Positions 23,520 to 36,096 are shown, numbered from the stretch's first letter. The stretch is DNA of 64,000 nucleotides from Clitopilus passeckerianus (GCA_944990035.1 CALYLX010000150.1:868001-932000), one strand, 5' to 3'. Notes: generated from the sequence alone by a model not told the origin. A program made the numbers and translations.

Positions 23520-25095
23520 TTACAAATGCAGAATATATATTTCCCCAGTGAACAGCCCAATGCAAACCCGACCCGTTGCCTCATCCAATGTCAACGAAGT
23601 CAACTTCTTCAGTTCAAATGGTAATGGTTCATGTGGTGGAAGCAAAGGAGATATTTTTGCAAACCCTTCTGACCGCGAGAAGGTGGCCCTTATCACCTCA
23701 ATGTCGTCACTGTCATCCTGAGGGCGATTGACCCAAACGGCATATCGACCAGTCTCACCAACGCTAACGTCAGATATGCTGCCGGCTGGCGCGCGTACCT
23801 CTTTGATAGTCACTGTTTCAAACACCTGCTCCGTACTTTCGGCACAGGAGAGGTAAGTGGCACGAATGCGTCGTTGGCTGAACCCGCTGCCAGAAAGGAA
23901 GAAGATGGCTGGTATGTGCTCGGAGATGCTGTGGTACAGGGGTGTGTTTGGCAGGTAAAATTCCATCCTGCTGCCGTAGCCTTCTGTGTTCAGATATATA
24001 GGATCGCCCCTTGACCATATGTTTGGCGTTGACGGATAGTCCGAGGCACTTTGGGTGGAGGGAGACAAATCCATCAAGTCTGGGGGTAGATCATATTGAC
24101 GAGCCGCGAGCCTGTCGCTGTGAGCCTTTCCAAACGCTATAAACCCTCTGGAAAAGAGTTTAAATCTTTGATGGGATGCGTTCTTAGTGGATCTAAATGA
24201 ACGAATAAATCTTATAAGCAGGCATCGAACTCACTCCAGGGATGTCAGGGTGGAGCCACTTTTCGACACCCGTGCACGTATTGATAACTAGCAACGGAAA
24301 TTTCCAAGACAACGGTTCAAAACAGGTGGCCATAACAATGGGTCCTTGAATTTGAACATGACTGAATGTGAGAGCAGGAATCGAACGCGGCTTTCGGATC
24401 GTATGTGTACGAGTCCATCTGACCTCCGTAACCTGGTCGATCGAGAAAGTCAGCGAATATATTTCAAATGAACTAACCCATACCGTGAGCCGGACATGCG
24501 AAGTAATAAACAATATGTACTTACTCTTCTTCCCATCCCCCTCCCCAGCCTAGCTTAGCCAGAATAGCCGTTGTGTCTGCCTTTTGGAAGGCTGCAGCAA
24601 AATACATTCCACCAGAAGCATCTGAGATTTCATAGAATTGATTGGTCCGGAGTGAGCACACGACCAGTCGGTACTTTAGTGGAGTCCGTGAAACCATTAC
24701 AATCCAGTTTGCCCCAAGTACTTGGATTGAGTGAATGATTCCGTCATGGATTAGCTTTCGTATTCGCTTCGGCTTTCCTGGCTGTTCCAACCAATTGTGT
24801 CGAAGCCTGAGCGCTCTTACAGCAGCTGGTTGGAGCTCATCATTCTGCAATGATTCGATTGCTGTATTGGGAGGGAGATCCAAAGGAAAATCTAGCTGCA
24901 AATGGCGCCACACGTAGTCCATGCGCCCTATTTCGTGGAGGACACGACATGTCTTCGTGTTGAGTTGATTAATGACGGTACTGCGGTCCCGAACGCACAA
25001 TTAGTACGAACCTGTTGCAGATTCAAGACGTCTTCGACGTTGAGCAGAGAATATATAACTAGTTGAACTTCGATAGGCAATGCCAGCAACGCCAT
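23520..25095 (-). CDS. F-box protein with long C-terminal domain
   Basis: The ATG at 25095 gives MALLALPIEVQLVIYSLLNV then EDVLNLQQ. After an intron ending just before 24964 the frame continues TCRVLHEIGRMDYVWRHL, which completes a canonical F-box. I prefer this splice because it restores the F-box; the nearer AG at 24982 would run into a stop. The rest is beta-rich, with strands such as HSIQVLGANWIVMVSRTPLK and YRLVVCSLRTNQFYEI. It resembles the propeller-like C-terminal half common in this agaric family, and ends FTGEIYILHL. It probably serves as an SCF substrate receptor; its target is unknown. It has a divergent neighbour 203 bp away. Confidence 0.82.
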
Positions 25096-25298
25096 GCTCG
25101 ACAATAAAGAGCGCGATAAAGGCTTGTTGCCGGTTACAAGTATCTGATAACCTTGAAAGGCGTGATCTGACGGAAACAATGATTGCGGCCCTGAAGCCGG
25201 TGGCCCTCTACTTAAGGACTCCTTTCATCAAACAGCACTGGATCACAATAGTTCTTTCATTCCAGACACCTCACACCACTTTGCCTCAAGTCCAAGCC
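25096..25298. promoter_or_regulatory. Divergent promoter, F-box gene / Ser-rich gene
   Basis: A 203 bp gap separates two head-to-head start codons. Both adjacent frames are open into the gap but show no conserved protein, so I read it as promoter plus leaders. Confidence 0.45.
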
Positions 25299-27742
25299 AT
25301 GTCAGAGTTCGATAGTCTCTCAGACTCGGACTGGCTCGACATATCAAGTGGTCGCGACTCAGACGTCGAGTCTATCCTGTCTGGTGATAGCGACCGCGAT
25401 GAGCTCAGTTCCAGACCCCATTCTCGCAGATCTTCTATAAGCATTGGCAGTTCCAGGGAGGGAGAAATCGACGCATGGGAAGGTTTTATTGACGAGAGCA
25501 GCGACGAAGCAGCCGGAAGCAACGAGGCCGTCATCGTGCCTCAGGCACTCCAAGCTGCGGATCTATCCGAGTCGGCGGTCACAGCACTTGCCAACGACGA
25601 TGACAATGACCCAGCAGACGACGAGAGAGTCAAGGAAGCTCTTGATCAGAGCTTGATGAGCACTCTCAGCGGCTCTCGTTCAAGCTCTGGGTCTGCGCAT
25701 AGCTCCCTCCATTCCCTTCGCGATCTCAAACTATCTTTCCCCGATCCTTTGACTAGCTCTCTCAATGAAGTCAACAGAATCTATGACGACGTTCCTTCTG
25801 ACGCCACCCAGGCCAGCGTTGGCAGTCCCAGCGACAACGACGTCAAGACCCCGCAAGCTGACTGTGAGACGCCGTTGGCGCCAATCCCGGAGAAGAAACC
25901 GGCTCCAATGCCCTCTGTCAAAGGAGCAGCTCAGCCTGATGTGGTCTGCGGACCGGGAGACGTCATAGCAGAATTCGAGATCTATCTCTATGGCTCTACC
26001 CCTGCGGGTAATCAGCACGCCTTTGTTGAAGAACTCCTTAAGAAAGCCCTGGACGGTATCGACTGCACCGCCCATTCCTGCGCTTCTCATAGCACTGACA
26101 ATCGCACTTACTTCCGCGTTCAACGCCGACTTGGAAGCGATCTCATCCTAACTGACCGAGTCTACTATGAAGATAGGACTAGTCTCTCCGATTTCGCACA
26201 AATCGTAAGCCTTGCGCTACTTCTCATTATATGACTGATTTTACTCTGGTCTCAGAACCTTCTGAAGGATCGCCCCAAACGACCGTCTCTGGCCATCGTT
26301 TATGTGCCTTCTCAGATCACCTGTCTCCCGGAGCATACTCTCTATCTTCCCGTGTTCTTGCCTTCTGGAGGGGCTGGAAGGCTCCAGGATGAGTTTAACG
26401 CTCGCAAGATCTGGGCGTTGCTCAACATTCCAACCAACAGAGTTGCCCGCCTGACTAGAGATCCTGACCAGCCTGTCCTTGATGCTGGCGAGATAGGACC
26501 TGTATCGCCCATCCGAGCACGGGGTCTCTTACGGAGAATGATTTCCGAAAGCAAGAAGCGTCCCAATCGTGCGGTTTCGGACAACATACGGCCCGTACAT
26601 GCGGTCACTCTGTCAGTGATATGATACGATATCTCTATCATTGAGAGTGATCACTGACATTTCGATACAGTTTCGCCTTGATGTCCTTAGTGGTAGGGTG
26701 CGCGATGAGCCCCGGTTTCCGCAAGTCCTCTAGCAACACGCCTACACCCACTGTTCCGTCTATTTCCCCTACGGCTTTCAACTGGGGAATCCTCGGACAG
26801 CTCAATCAGACATCAGCCTTTGCCACCACGGCGAAGGTCAACACACCCGTCCTCACGAGTGCTCAACGGGAGGTCTCTCTCTCCGTGTTCAATCCTGGCA
26901 CTACGTCATTGTCTGCCATCCCCAAGGTCAAGACGTCCGCCTTGAGCGCCGTTCCTCCCACCCAAGAAGTGGCCCAAATCGGTCCCTCTACCCCGGTGGA
27001 GCAGATTGCATCCACGTCTGCAGTCAAGCTTGATTCGAAGAGCGACGTCATCGTTCGCCCTACCACCCAGTTATCCTCTCAGATGGTTGATCAGATGCAG
27101 ACCATGGTCGTGGCTACCCCGAGCAAGGTCAGCCTCCCGACAGGCTCGAAGACGACCAGCCTCAATCTCGTCGTCGAGTCCCTATCCCATGCTTTGGACT
27201 TCCGCGTCAAGTCGCTCCGAAGCGACCTCGACGAATTGGTCTGTGCCCTTGATGACCTGGGCAAGGCCATTCGCAAGCAGAGCAAGGCTACTGTTGCGCA
27301 GTCCAAGGGCAAGGCCAAAGAGATTCGCCAGGATTTCACCACCAAGGTCATGTACCGCCATGAACGTGCTCGTGGCAAGGCGAAGGAGCTGAAGAAGAAG
27401 GGAGAGGAGATGCTCTCGAGTGCTGGTGGCCAGTTCAAGGACCGGACCATTGTGGCGAAGAAGCGGGCGCAAGACATTCGAAAGACGATCGCCGATTCGG
27501 ATGCCTGGCGCGATTTGACCAATACTGGATCTGAGGTCTGGAAGGCGTATCAATCTGCCCAGCTGGAGTGGGCGTCGAAGTTGCAGGAGAATGGTAAGGG
27601 TCCCGGCAAAGGTGGGACTTGCGCTGGAGCTGGCAGGCGTGGCAAGCCTTCTCGAGTTAATAACAAGAAGGCTAAAGGCCAATGCCAAGGGGCTGGGTAT
27701 GGATATCGATTCGAAGTTGGAGGTCTCTTCCACTTCGCCTGA
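25299..27742 (+). CDS. Ser-rich protein with one membrane segment, unknown function
   Basis: Exons 25299-26204, 26256-26611 and 26671-27742 join in frame to 777 residues. The first 200 residues are acidic and Ser-rich (SDSDWLDISSGRDSDVE). A more ordered part follows (about 230-420: IAEFEIYLYGSTPAG, LAIVYVPSQITCLPEHTLYL). The third exon begins with a likely membrane helix, TLFALMSLVVGCAM, around residue 420. The C-terminal part has a long charged helix with many Lys, Ala and Arg (KGKAKEIRQDFTTKVMYRHE). The usual topology prediction would be one membrane pass with the large acidic part on one side, but a hydrophobic stretch this short is only suggestive. I do not recognise the family; it may be a conserved agaric protein. 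Confidence 0.72.
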
Positions 27743-28085
27743 ACAGTTTTCGAACTTTTCTGTCTTCCAATTCTTTCCTTAACATTGTGTGCTTGATGAA
27801 CCCTCCTAACCGATGTGTGTTTTGTATGTAACAACAATCTTGTCAATATCAGTGATATTACTGTCGAACGTTATGTTTTATAAGAGTGTGCGGCTTTCTC
27901 CGTGTTTGGCTATGAAGTGCTTGGACTTCACAGCCTCCATCTTTGTTCAAGCACCTTGTCGCCTCGTGTTCGCCTCGGCCTGTGTTCCCCATGCAGCATG
28001 GGTTGGAGCCGTGTTTTTGTATATCAGCTTCCGCCTTCGGTGATGTTCATTTATACACATCCTCAAGGCCTTCCTTCCAGTTTGC
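27743..28085. other. Intergenic spacer
   Basis: This spacer is about 343 bp long. I see no gene. It should hold the 3' UTR of the Ser-rich gene and the promoter of the GH5 gene. Confidence 0.4.
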
Positions 28086-29862
28086 ATGCGATCTCTGTGC
28101 TTGAGAGATCTTCTGTCCCTATTCCTTCTTTTCGTCCTGGGTCAACTTGGTGTGTCTGCGACACAATGCAGGTTGGCAGTGGCTAAGAAGCCACCCACTT
28201 CTTCATCATCTACATCGACGGAGACTCTGAGTTCGACGCACGCTGTCACGTCGACAACTGGGGGTCATAGCAGCACTGCTAGTCACACTGCGTCTGCAAC
28301 GAGTTCAGCGTCACCTTCCTCGCCTTCCGCCTTTCGGTACGGTCAGGATATCATTAGAGGTGTTAATCTGTATGTTCTTTTGTGTGATTCAATGAAAATT
28401 GTCTTACTCATTGATTGCTAGAGGCGGATGGTTTGTATTAGAGGTATGTTCACGCATTTCCAGTACCTCCAGCAGCAAACGCATCTCTCATCATATTCGT
28501 AGCCATGGATCACGCCAAGTTTCTTTGAGAAGACCGGAAACGATGCCATAATAGACGAATATACCCTCGGTCAACTCATGAACAGAGATGATGCACTAGA
28601 CATGTTGAAGGACCATTGGCAAACGGTAAGGCTTCCATTCGCCATACGCCCTTACCCGCACGCCAGGACTAATTTTTTGATAGTGGTACACAGAAGATGA
28701 CTTTGCAGCAATCCAAGCAGCAGGACTCAACCATGTTCGTATCCCTCTTGGGTATTGGTCTGTCCCTCTGACTTCAAGTGATACTTCCGAGCCCACATCT
28801 GTCATGCCATACATCCCTGGCGCGTGGCCTTACTTCCTCCAAGCACTCAAGTGGGCAAAGAAACACTCCATCAACGTTATTGTCGACATCCACGGGGCTC
28901 CAGGATCGCAGAATGGCTACGATAACTCTGGCCAAAGAACAGACAACCCTGTCTGGGCGAGCAATCCTTCCAACGTGACGAGGACACTGGATACAATCAA
29001 GTATGTCATGAAACATGCCGGGGTCAATATCGATGTTATGGAACTTCTCAATGAACCTGCTGCCTTCCGAGGAGGGAGTTATCCTCAGGTTATTCGACAA
29101 TTCTGGTCAGACGGATACGACGTGGTTAGAAAGACGGTTGGGGATGATATGAAGGTCATGATCGGCGATGCATTCCTGGGTGTACAGGTCAGTTCTTCAA
29201 AGGTGGTCCCGAAATAGGTTACTGATAGCTATGTCTATAGAATTGGAATGGGTTCTTGACGTATCCGAATGCACAAGGCACCATCATGGATTTTGTGCGT
29301 TCAATTCACATTTAATTTTACCTGCGGTGGGACTGATACTCTAGTAGCATGAATACCAAATCTTCAGCCATTCCGAGCTTGACAGAAGCTATGATGACCA
29401 CGTCCAGTACGCCTGCACCTACCTCGACACGCTATCAAACTATCAGTCCTCCAACATATGGACTGTTGTCGGCGAATGGTCGACTGCAATGACGGACTGT
29501 GCTAAGTGGCTCAACGGCAGAGGTGTTGGTGCACGTTGGGACAATACGTGGTTCCCTGGGCTAGACACCAAGTACCATGGAAGCTGCACTAATTACACCG
29601 GTAGTTGGCACGGCTTCTCCGACGATTATAAAACTTTCCTGAGAAAGTGAGTTTAAAATCATGCTCGTCTTTTCATATGCTAAACAATGCCAGGTATTGG
29701 GAGGTCCAGACTGAGATAGGAGAGGCAATATCTGGATGGGTGTACTGGACATGGAAGGCCGAGAACGCAGATGACTGGAGCTATCAGAAGGGCTTGGAAG
29801 GTGGCTGGATACCAAAGAACCCTACACAACGACTATATCCCAACATTTGCTCCAAGAAGTAG
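28086..29862 (+). CDS. GH5 exo-beta-1,3-glucanase, secreted
   Basis: Starts with a classical signal peptide (LLSLFLLFVLGQLGVSA) followed by a Ser/Thr-rich stretch of about 50 residues that is likely O-glycosylated. The catalytic domain follows after several introns: VRIPLGYWSV, VIVDIHGAPGSQNGYDNSGQ, then the acid/base in ELLNEPAA, IGDAFLGVQ, HEYQIF and the nucleophile in VVGEWSTA. It ends with a Trp-rich GWVYWTWKAENADDWSYQKG and a final CSKK. These are the signatures of fungal GH5 exo-1,3-glucanases (Exg type), which trim cell-wall beta-glucan. The two Glu residues, one before the other by about 140 residues, are both present. The linker next to the signal peptide is a feature of this agaric subgroup. 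Confidence 0.88.
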
Positions 29863-30001
29863 AGATAACGTGTGCATATTGTATCACTATTACATTGCCA
29901 TTTCTTTTTCATGTATTTTGTAAACTATTCATGATCAAGGGTGGATATATTTCTTGTCAGTAACTGATACACAATAACACTACTATCAACGAGTTACTTG
30001 T

Positions 30002-30904
30002 CTAATTTGCGTCACCAGGCCTCATGGCGGTGACGACAAAGAATTGTTGTTTATTGCCATTGTGAGCAAAGGTGGTGAAGGAATACTTGAAAGAAAATTC
30101 CACCAGGCCAACGCCTTCTGTAGCATTACGCATGTCCCCTTCCGCAATGCCATGAAGATGAGGGACAATATGGGGGATTTCATGTCCACGAAGCATCTCC
30201 AGTGCGTCTTCGGCCCGACCGACGATTATTTCCTCTTGCTTGACGTTGGCTGCGTCATGGTGATGCATGTAGTCGAAGATTACCAACTTGCCACCAGGGC
30301 GGAGGAAGTACCCTAAGACGCGCGTAATATCATCGATAGACTGGAAGTGGTGATAGGCTTGGGCACACTAGAGGACAACGATCAGAATACAAATGCATCA
30401 GCAGATCGAGAGGACCTCACCAGAATAATATCAAATTTCAAATCATCGAGCTCTCCTTTTTCACCCTTGAGCTCGGCGCAAACTCCGCGTATTTTTTCAA
30501 CGGGGAGACCTAACTTCTTCGCATTATCATTGAACTTGTCAATGCTGCCAGAGCTGATGTCTACTCCAATAATTTGCTTGACGTAGGGAACGAGCTCTCG
30601 GGTGACTAAACCTATTTCAGGGTTCAGAAGAATTCTGACACGACCTCAGAGATATGGAAAGCCTACCAGTGCCAGAGGCGAATTCCATGGCAATTGTCCT
30701 TTCGGGGTCAAAGTCGAAGACTCCGCGAGCAGCAATTCCAATGCTAGCAAAATTGTATGAATAATCAGACGAGGCCGGGTTAGATACAACATACCCTTTG
30801 GCACGGTCACGAGCAATGACAAGGTCTTCATACTCGTTTGCGAATTTGTTAAAAAATTCTTTGTTTGCTTCAGCAAACGCATCGGTATGGCCATGAGCAG
30901 ACAT
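30002..30904 (-). CDS. Class I SAM-dependent methyltransferase
   Basis: The start at 30904 gives MSAHGHTDAFAEANKEFFNK. Motif I is split by an intron (IAMEFASGTG then LVTRELVPYVKQIIGVDISS), and the later IILCAQAYHHFQ and PGGKLVIFDY complete the Rossmann fold. It is of the general ubiE/Methyltransf_11 type. The His-rich MHHHDAANVKQ and the end HNGNKQQFFVVTAMRPGDAN are not family-diagnostic. The acceptor cannot be told from sequence; a small molecule is likely. It converges on the GH5 gene with 139 bp between stops. Confidence 0.85.
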
Positions 30905-31428
30905 AATACGAGAATTAAGAGTAGTTGAGGAGAAAGGCAGAGGGGTTTGAACTAAGATGAGGCTCGACCAGTGTAGGCTGGACATATTTATGCCCGTGGC
31001 GCAGATGCACCTGGGTACCCCAGCAGTATCCATCAGTCAGGTCACGTTCTGGATATTTCCCTTTTTTGTGCAGAGTACCTCCCAGGTCGCCTGTAGGCGG
31101 TCAAGCTGCCCTGGCTTGAGTCCGCCAGGTTGGTAAGCGGATACGCGTGGTTGGATTTCACCCGTATATTCAGAGGTAAGATACGTGATGAAGACGAATA
31201 AGGGCTCCCGATCTCGTGAAACCTCTGTCAGCAACATGATGTACCCATTGTGTGTCGCTGTCAAGGAAGAGCACATCCTATTCCTATTCAAGGTCGCATA
31301 TACCACGGCCGAGAAATGTCGATCAGATTGGGGGGTATTAGAGGTAGTGAATATGGCTCAGCTTTCCAGAACATTCGGCAACATTGCTGTAATGTCCTGA
31401 CACCGGAGTAAGCTAAACGATGCATTCA
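30905..31428. other. Intergenic spacer
   Basis: About 520 bp between the methyltransferase start and a decayed F-box gene. Short open frames on both strands show no conserved content. Confidence 0.4.
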
Positions 31429-33135
31429 TCAGCACGGTCTATTTAGGATGACGGAAAAGCAAACCTTGACCGAGTTAATGCAGATCTTGACTTTCCCGGC
31501 TGAAGTGAGGAATGGCATCTGCGCATAGAGATATTCACGAATAACATCATTTTCGGAACGGCCCGAAACGCGACCACTCAGCGGAATGGTGATCTTTACA
31601 GACCTCAAACTGGAATATCTGGGGTGAGATAGGACGTTATCCATTTCGCCATGAATAGTATCTTCCTTCATTCGATCCCAGGAGCCTCCAGTCCACGAGG
31701 AGCGGAAGCCTTGAAGGATGAGGTCTTGGAGCCCATGTTGTTCTGATCCTTTCTCCAAGCTGGATACTGAATATCTCCATGTGTCTCCATCACTGGCTTT
31801 GAAAGCAAGGAGAGGAGGGGTGTGTATGTCCCCGGTGTTATGCTTAGAGCACGTAGAGTTTGGAGAGACGGGAGTTTGTCCAGTTGCGTTGCATCTAGCA
31901 CCGTTATGGCTTTGTCTTCGTACAACCCTCCCAATGACCGCTCGACAAGCTCTGGGAACCCTGCGCCCACATCTTCCATGCTGCCTTCTAGGTCTACATG
32001 ATGGCGTGAGAGGTACCTGAGAGAGTTCAGGGGGAACATTTTCCAGGGACAAACTCGTCAGCTGCTTGCAGTTTGTAGTAATAGTTTGAAAGGTCTGAAA
32101 TAATTCATATCCAATCAAAGCCGGCCTGTGCCAGAAAGAGACTCTCAGGCTGTTCAGGTGCACGGCGACCTCCTCCAAAACGGTTTTCCAGCTGGGTATC
32201 TGCAACAGTTCTTGTGCATGACCGATAAGATCCAAGGATTGGGCCCTGGAGCTCGCAAATCTATTTGTGCTCAATAAATTGGCGAAGGCGATACCGTTCC
32301 TTTCATTGGCGAGCTTGACCACTGAGCAGCCAGTGTGATGCGATGGCCCCATTGACAATGGAGTGACAGAGAAGGGTGCAGTTCACAAGGCCGGCCTTGT
32401 CACAATGTGCGAAAACAAGGTCATAAATCTCTAGGGGAAAGATGGGAATCTCTGAGCCTCCAACCTGATGGTGCGAGTATAGTTCTGCAGCTATGGGTAC
32501 TCCGAAAGACGCAATGTTCGTCGCAGGCGGACTTGAAGACGACTCGGAGCGTTTTGGATCAAGCCAAAGATGAGAAAGCCGAACAGCTTTACGTGATCGT
32601 GCCCAGTCAACTTGATCGTGAGGCCAAATTGTGCGTCAATTCACCATCATACCTGGTCGATCACACGAAACGACCTGGGACACATTTGCTATTAGCATCC
32701 TATATTCTTTCACTCGAAACGACTGGTCGATTTGTCGAGTCAGGTATAAGTAAACGGAGAGGATGAATCACCACCCAGTTTCAATGAAGCTTGGACAGCT
32801 GTGGTTGAGCATCTTCAAGTTTGTCGAAGTTAACTCCTTCAACTGCTCAAACACCTCCGAGGGTGGCTGCTTTATCGTATCTGGCGTAGAAGTCGTGCAA
32901 AGTAAGTATTCCGCACCACCAGTGGCGCCACCTTGTAAGTGATGTTGAGCCAAACCCGACTCGCCTCGTTGGCTAGTCTCAGGACGGTAGGTGCCAAGGC
33001 GAGTTCGACAGAGGATGATTTGTCTTCGCGGCGAGGATGCTTCATAATTTCTAGAATAGGGATGGGGTACCCCCAGCCAATCGTTGGCCGCGGACATTGG
33101 CAGTGTATGATGGGCAGCATATAGTACGTCTGCAC
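31429..33135 (-). pseudogene. Decayed F-box/LRR-type gene, copy A
   Basis: Family-like sequence runs along the minus strand in at least two frames. The upstream part (33135-32770) reads VELALAPTVLRLANEASRVW, then VFEQLKELTSTNLKMLNHSC. The main part (32358-31429) reads SLRVSFWHRPALIGYELFQT, then moves to another frame around 32000-31740 (DKLPSLQTLRALSITPGTYT) and returns for the C-terminal block (LQDLILQGFRSSW, DNVLSHPRYSSLRSVKITIP). The first frame change could be an intron; the second, near 31750, has no plausible GT-AG pair, so it looks like an indel. The C-terminal block matches copy B 2 kb away. I treat it as a decayed member of an agaric F-box/LRR-type family; a cryptic multi-exon gene is still possible. 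Confidence 0.55.
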
Positions 33136-33206
33136 CCGAAGCGGTGAAGATCTAAAAACATACCTCTATGCCATGACCAATAGGCGGAGGAGCAGCAGAA
33201 AACGAC

Positions 33207-33662
33207 GTGGGACGGCCAGTGCGAGGTTTTGATTGGAGAATAGAGTTTGAATTGGGGTCAGTCGTCAGCTCGATCCCGAGGCGGCTCCCTTGGACTGAGT
33301 TTTACACAGGACGCTATTCAATATTTCCTGAAATTTCATCTGAGATTGTAGAGTACATCGTGGCGCATCTCTGCAATTTTATGGAGGTTCCGTACGGACC
33401 TCGAATGTATAAATGGCTCCCGTATTACATGGTAGTTTGGTTGCCGCCATCATGGAGGCTGGTATGCGCATTACATATCTCACACATCCCAAGGCTCCAG
33501 CCCAACGCAGTCACAAAACTGATATGTCGCCATAGTCCAACCCGTCCAGACTCGACTCTACGAAACATCCTAATAACATACGTGCTTCGATGTGCCCGTG
33601 CATTCGGTTATCAGCATATTGAACGGCGGGATCTAGACGTCAATAAAGGTCAAATGCGGTAG
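33207..33662 (+). pseudogene. Possible F-box remnant on the opposite strand
   Basis: A 151-codon open frame lies between the two decayed copies but begins with GTG. It includes FPEISSEIVEYIVAHL and later SWRLVCALHISHIPRL, in the order of an F-box (Leu-Pro opening, then a Leu-Val-Cys block). The rest is unremarkable. It may be a fragment of a third, inverted copy. Confidence is low because there is no ATG and no downstream domain. Confidence 0.3.
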
Positions 33663-33691
33663 TTGTTCATCAAAACGAGCACTCACTGTTC

Positions 33692-34699
33692 TCATCGCGG
33701 TGCAAATCTGAAGCTTCTTTGCCTGTAAAGGACAGGCATTTGCGCCCGTATGAAGTCCTTCATAGCAGATCGTACTGTTTTCCAATCCTTCGGTTCGTTG
33801 AACGGCACCGTCATCCTTACAAGTTGCAGGGAAGAGTATCGTGGATGACTTAGGATCTGGTCGAGGTCCCTGTATATGGCTTCCTTCATGAAAGCGAACA
33901 CAGGGATCCCAGTCGAGATAGAGCGAAATCCTTCTAGGATTAATTCCTGGAGCTGATGATCTCCCTGTCCTTGCGCTAGGCCGGCCAGTTAAATATCCCA
34001 CGTGTCCGATTCACTCTGCTAATAGAAAAACCTTTTCAGGTGGAGTTTGTGAAGCCAAGTCATCTCGCCGAAGGCGGGAATCCCTCCTACTTAGGGAATC
34101 AGTATCAAAGATGCAGGGTAGTGCATGAAGCAGGGCCCAATTACCTTTCACCGAGAGCTTTGTCACAGCAAGGGTGCGCAAAGACGGTTTCAAAATCACG
34201 GGATGTAGAGTGATGTGTTCGTATGTGGACCTGATGGAGCCCACTCGCAAGATGCGGAGCGATGGCAACCTCTCCGGCTTGAGTATGCGTACGATTTCTT
34301 GGGCGGATGACCCATAAACTTGGTGGAGGCAAATTTCCTCGAGCCGGTTATAAGGGTGATCAGATGGTTGGGGGCAACGCCGTCCGAGTTAAGCGAAACG
34401 TTGAGATTTTGGATGGTCTTGTACCCAGAAAACCTCTGGATGAGCCATGCCAGCTGCGAAGCGCAAGCGAATATCCAGCTCGATATATGCTCTTCTTGTT
34501 GAATTTCGAGGGAGCGAACCATGGAAAGATCATCTTGTTCGTCGGCGGAGAGCAGCTTCACAAGAGCTTTACAACTGTGGCCGCTCGAAACCATGACATC
34601 TGAAGAGGATGTAATGTGTGATTGATCCCGCTGCTTTGGAGATCCTACAACATGTCGATAAAGTCTCTGAAAATCAAGTCCAATATCTCTGGAGGACAA
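33692..34699 (-). pseudogene. Decayed F-box/LRR-type gene, copy B
   Basis: This shares the C-terminal block with copy A: ILSHPRYSSLQLVRMTVPFN, followed by an acidic link and RAQMPVLYRQ, versus copy A's VLSHPRYSSLRSVKITIPLS and YAQMPFL. The upstream part (34699-34200) reads ALVKLLSADEQDDLSMVRSL and YKTIQNLNVSLNSDGVAPNH, which lines up with copy A's ANLLSTNRFASSRAQSLDL and LNSLRVSFW. The frames do not join cleanly at 34260 and 34000 and I could not find splice sites for all of them. It is probably non-functional. The gap 34700-35093 holds only short frames. Confidence 0.55.
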
Positions 34700-35093
34700 A
34701 TTGGAGTCATCAGATGAGGCTCAACGGTACCTCCAACCCTGAATTTAGCAGCTTCTGCTGGAAATAGGAGGGTAACAAGCGCCTAGGAGTAGTGATACCG
34801 TTAAATTGAAATCAGCCCGAAGTCGAATCATCGATGACTCTCGCTCAATTCCAGAGTGTGTCCTCAAACCAGCCTCGTGTGATCCGCATTTCTTGAACTT
34901 TGAAGAGGCTTGGTCGTTTGTTGGAAACCGTAGGCTGTAGTGTTCCCAACTTTGGACTTTTTGGGGCAACCCCATTCGGATATTCACCGGTACAGGTCCT
35001 GCATGTGATTCCTTCAGGGTTTGACAGCCACCTTGCACGAATCGCACCCGATCCAACGTTACAGCAGAGGAACACTGGACAGCTGACTACCAA
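34700..35093. other. Spacer between decayed copy B and the next gene
   Basis: 394 bp with overlapping short frames on both strands. A weak minus-strand match to the N-terminus of copy B could lie here (MDRVRFVQGGCQTL), but it is too short to call. Confidence 0.3.
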
Positions 35094-35772
35094 ATGTCGC
35101 TTCAAGTACCAGCAGTACATCATATCATCAGCCAACTCAAGTTCGTTGTCCCAGGAGGAGCAATAACTTGGTACTTGGATACCATACAGCAGTTTCAGCG
35201 GGTATACGACGGGACGGAAGGAATCTGGGGAAGGTACGTGGCGGGAAATTTCTCTGGAATTGACCGGTAACTCAAAATATTTCTGCGGTGTAGGAATGCA
35301 GCATTCGGTGCACTATGTCTTGGCCTGACGACAGTTGTGCTCTTCATATACGTGCTCTTGACTCCTTGGCTGAAAGGGATAGAACCAAATGTGCGGGCCT
35401 ATCATCTCTCTGAATGGTGCTCACGCTAACTCATGATTTGTAGTATAAGACATGGCGAGAAAGCGGGACATTGTCATCAGTCATACCTGTGGGTTTTTCG
35501 TTCTACGAGGAGAAACTAATTTTGACCCCCCATTTCAGGTTATGACGAGCACGATCGTAGTCGGGTTTCTCCTCCTTATAGTAACCCTTGGACACTGGTC
35601 GTCAATGGGCTATCTACAGAGCTTCGTCGGAGGTGTGTATTCTTCGTCCATTCTTGTATGATTTATCGAATATTCAAGACTCATTTCCCCTCTTTATTCA
35701 GCGACTGCGCTCTATACTCTGACGTTCGGTTTGCTGGGGCTGATCCCAGCCCCAAAGATTAAGCGAAAGTAA
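35094..35772 (+). CDS. Small multipass membrane protein, unknown family
   Basis: Five exons (35094-35233, 35294-35390, 35444-35488, 35539-35632, 35702-35772) join in frame to 148 residues, with canonical GT-AG ends at every junction. Residues 10-30 are mildly hydrophobic, then three clear membrane helices: ALCLGLTTVVLFIYVLLTPW, STIVVGFLLLIVTLGHW and TALYTLTFGLLGLIPAPKIK. The C-terminus ends KIKRK, a basic tail of the kind seen on ER-retained proteins, but a lone KxRK at the end is only suggestive. I do not recognise the family. Because the gene is cut into short exons it is easily missed. Confidence 0.75.
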
Positions 35773-36096
35773 TTACGACAGTTTTACGATCTTTACGCTC
35801 TTCACGGACGATGTAAGCATGTATATCTGACCAGCACTCATACACACCTATATTCCCCCCAAATAATACATTTATTCCTGGCAATATCCGCCTCGATTTT
35901 GTTGACAATTGGTGGCAGTGGATTTTCCGAGTTCTTGACAAAAAGCACTACGCACACGTGACATAATATAGATTACATCGTTTTGGTAGTGGCACTGCCG
36001 CCGCAGGCAGCTTGTTTTTCGCAGCTCTTCTCTACCCTTCCAGGACTGTGCATTCTGTAACGCCTCTTGGTCTTTGGATACCCTTTCTCAGGCAAA
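35773..36096. other. Intergenic spacer
   Basis: 324 bp, with no gene visible. It should include the promoter of the Gln-rich gene. Confidence 0.4.
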
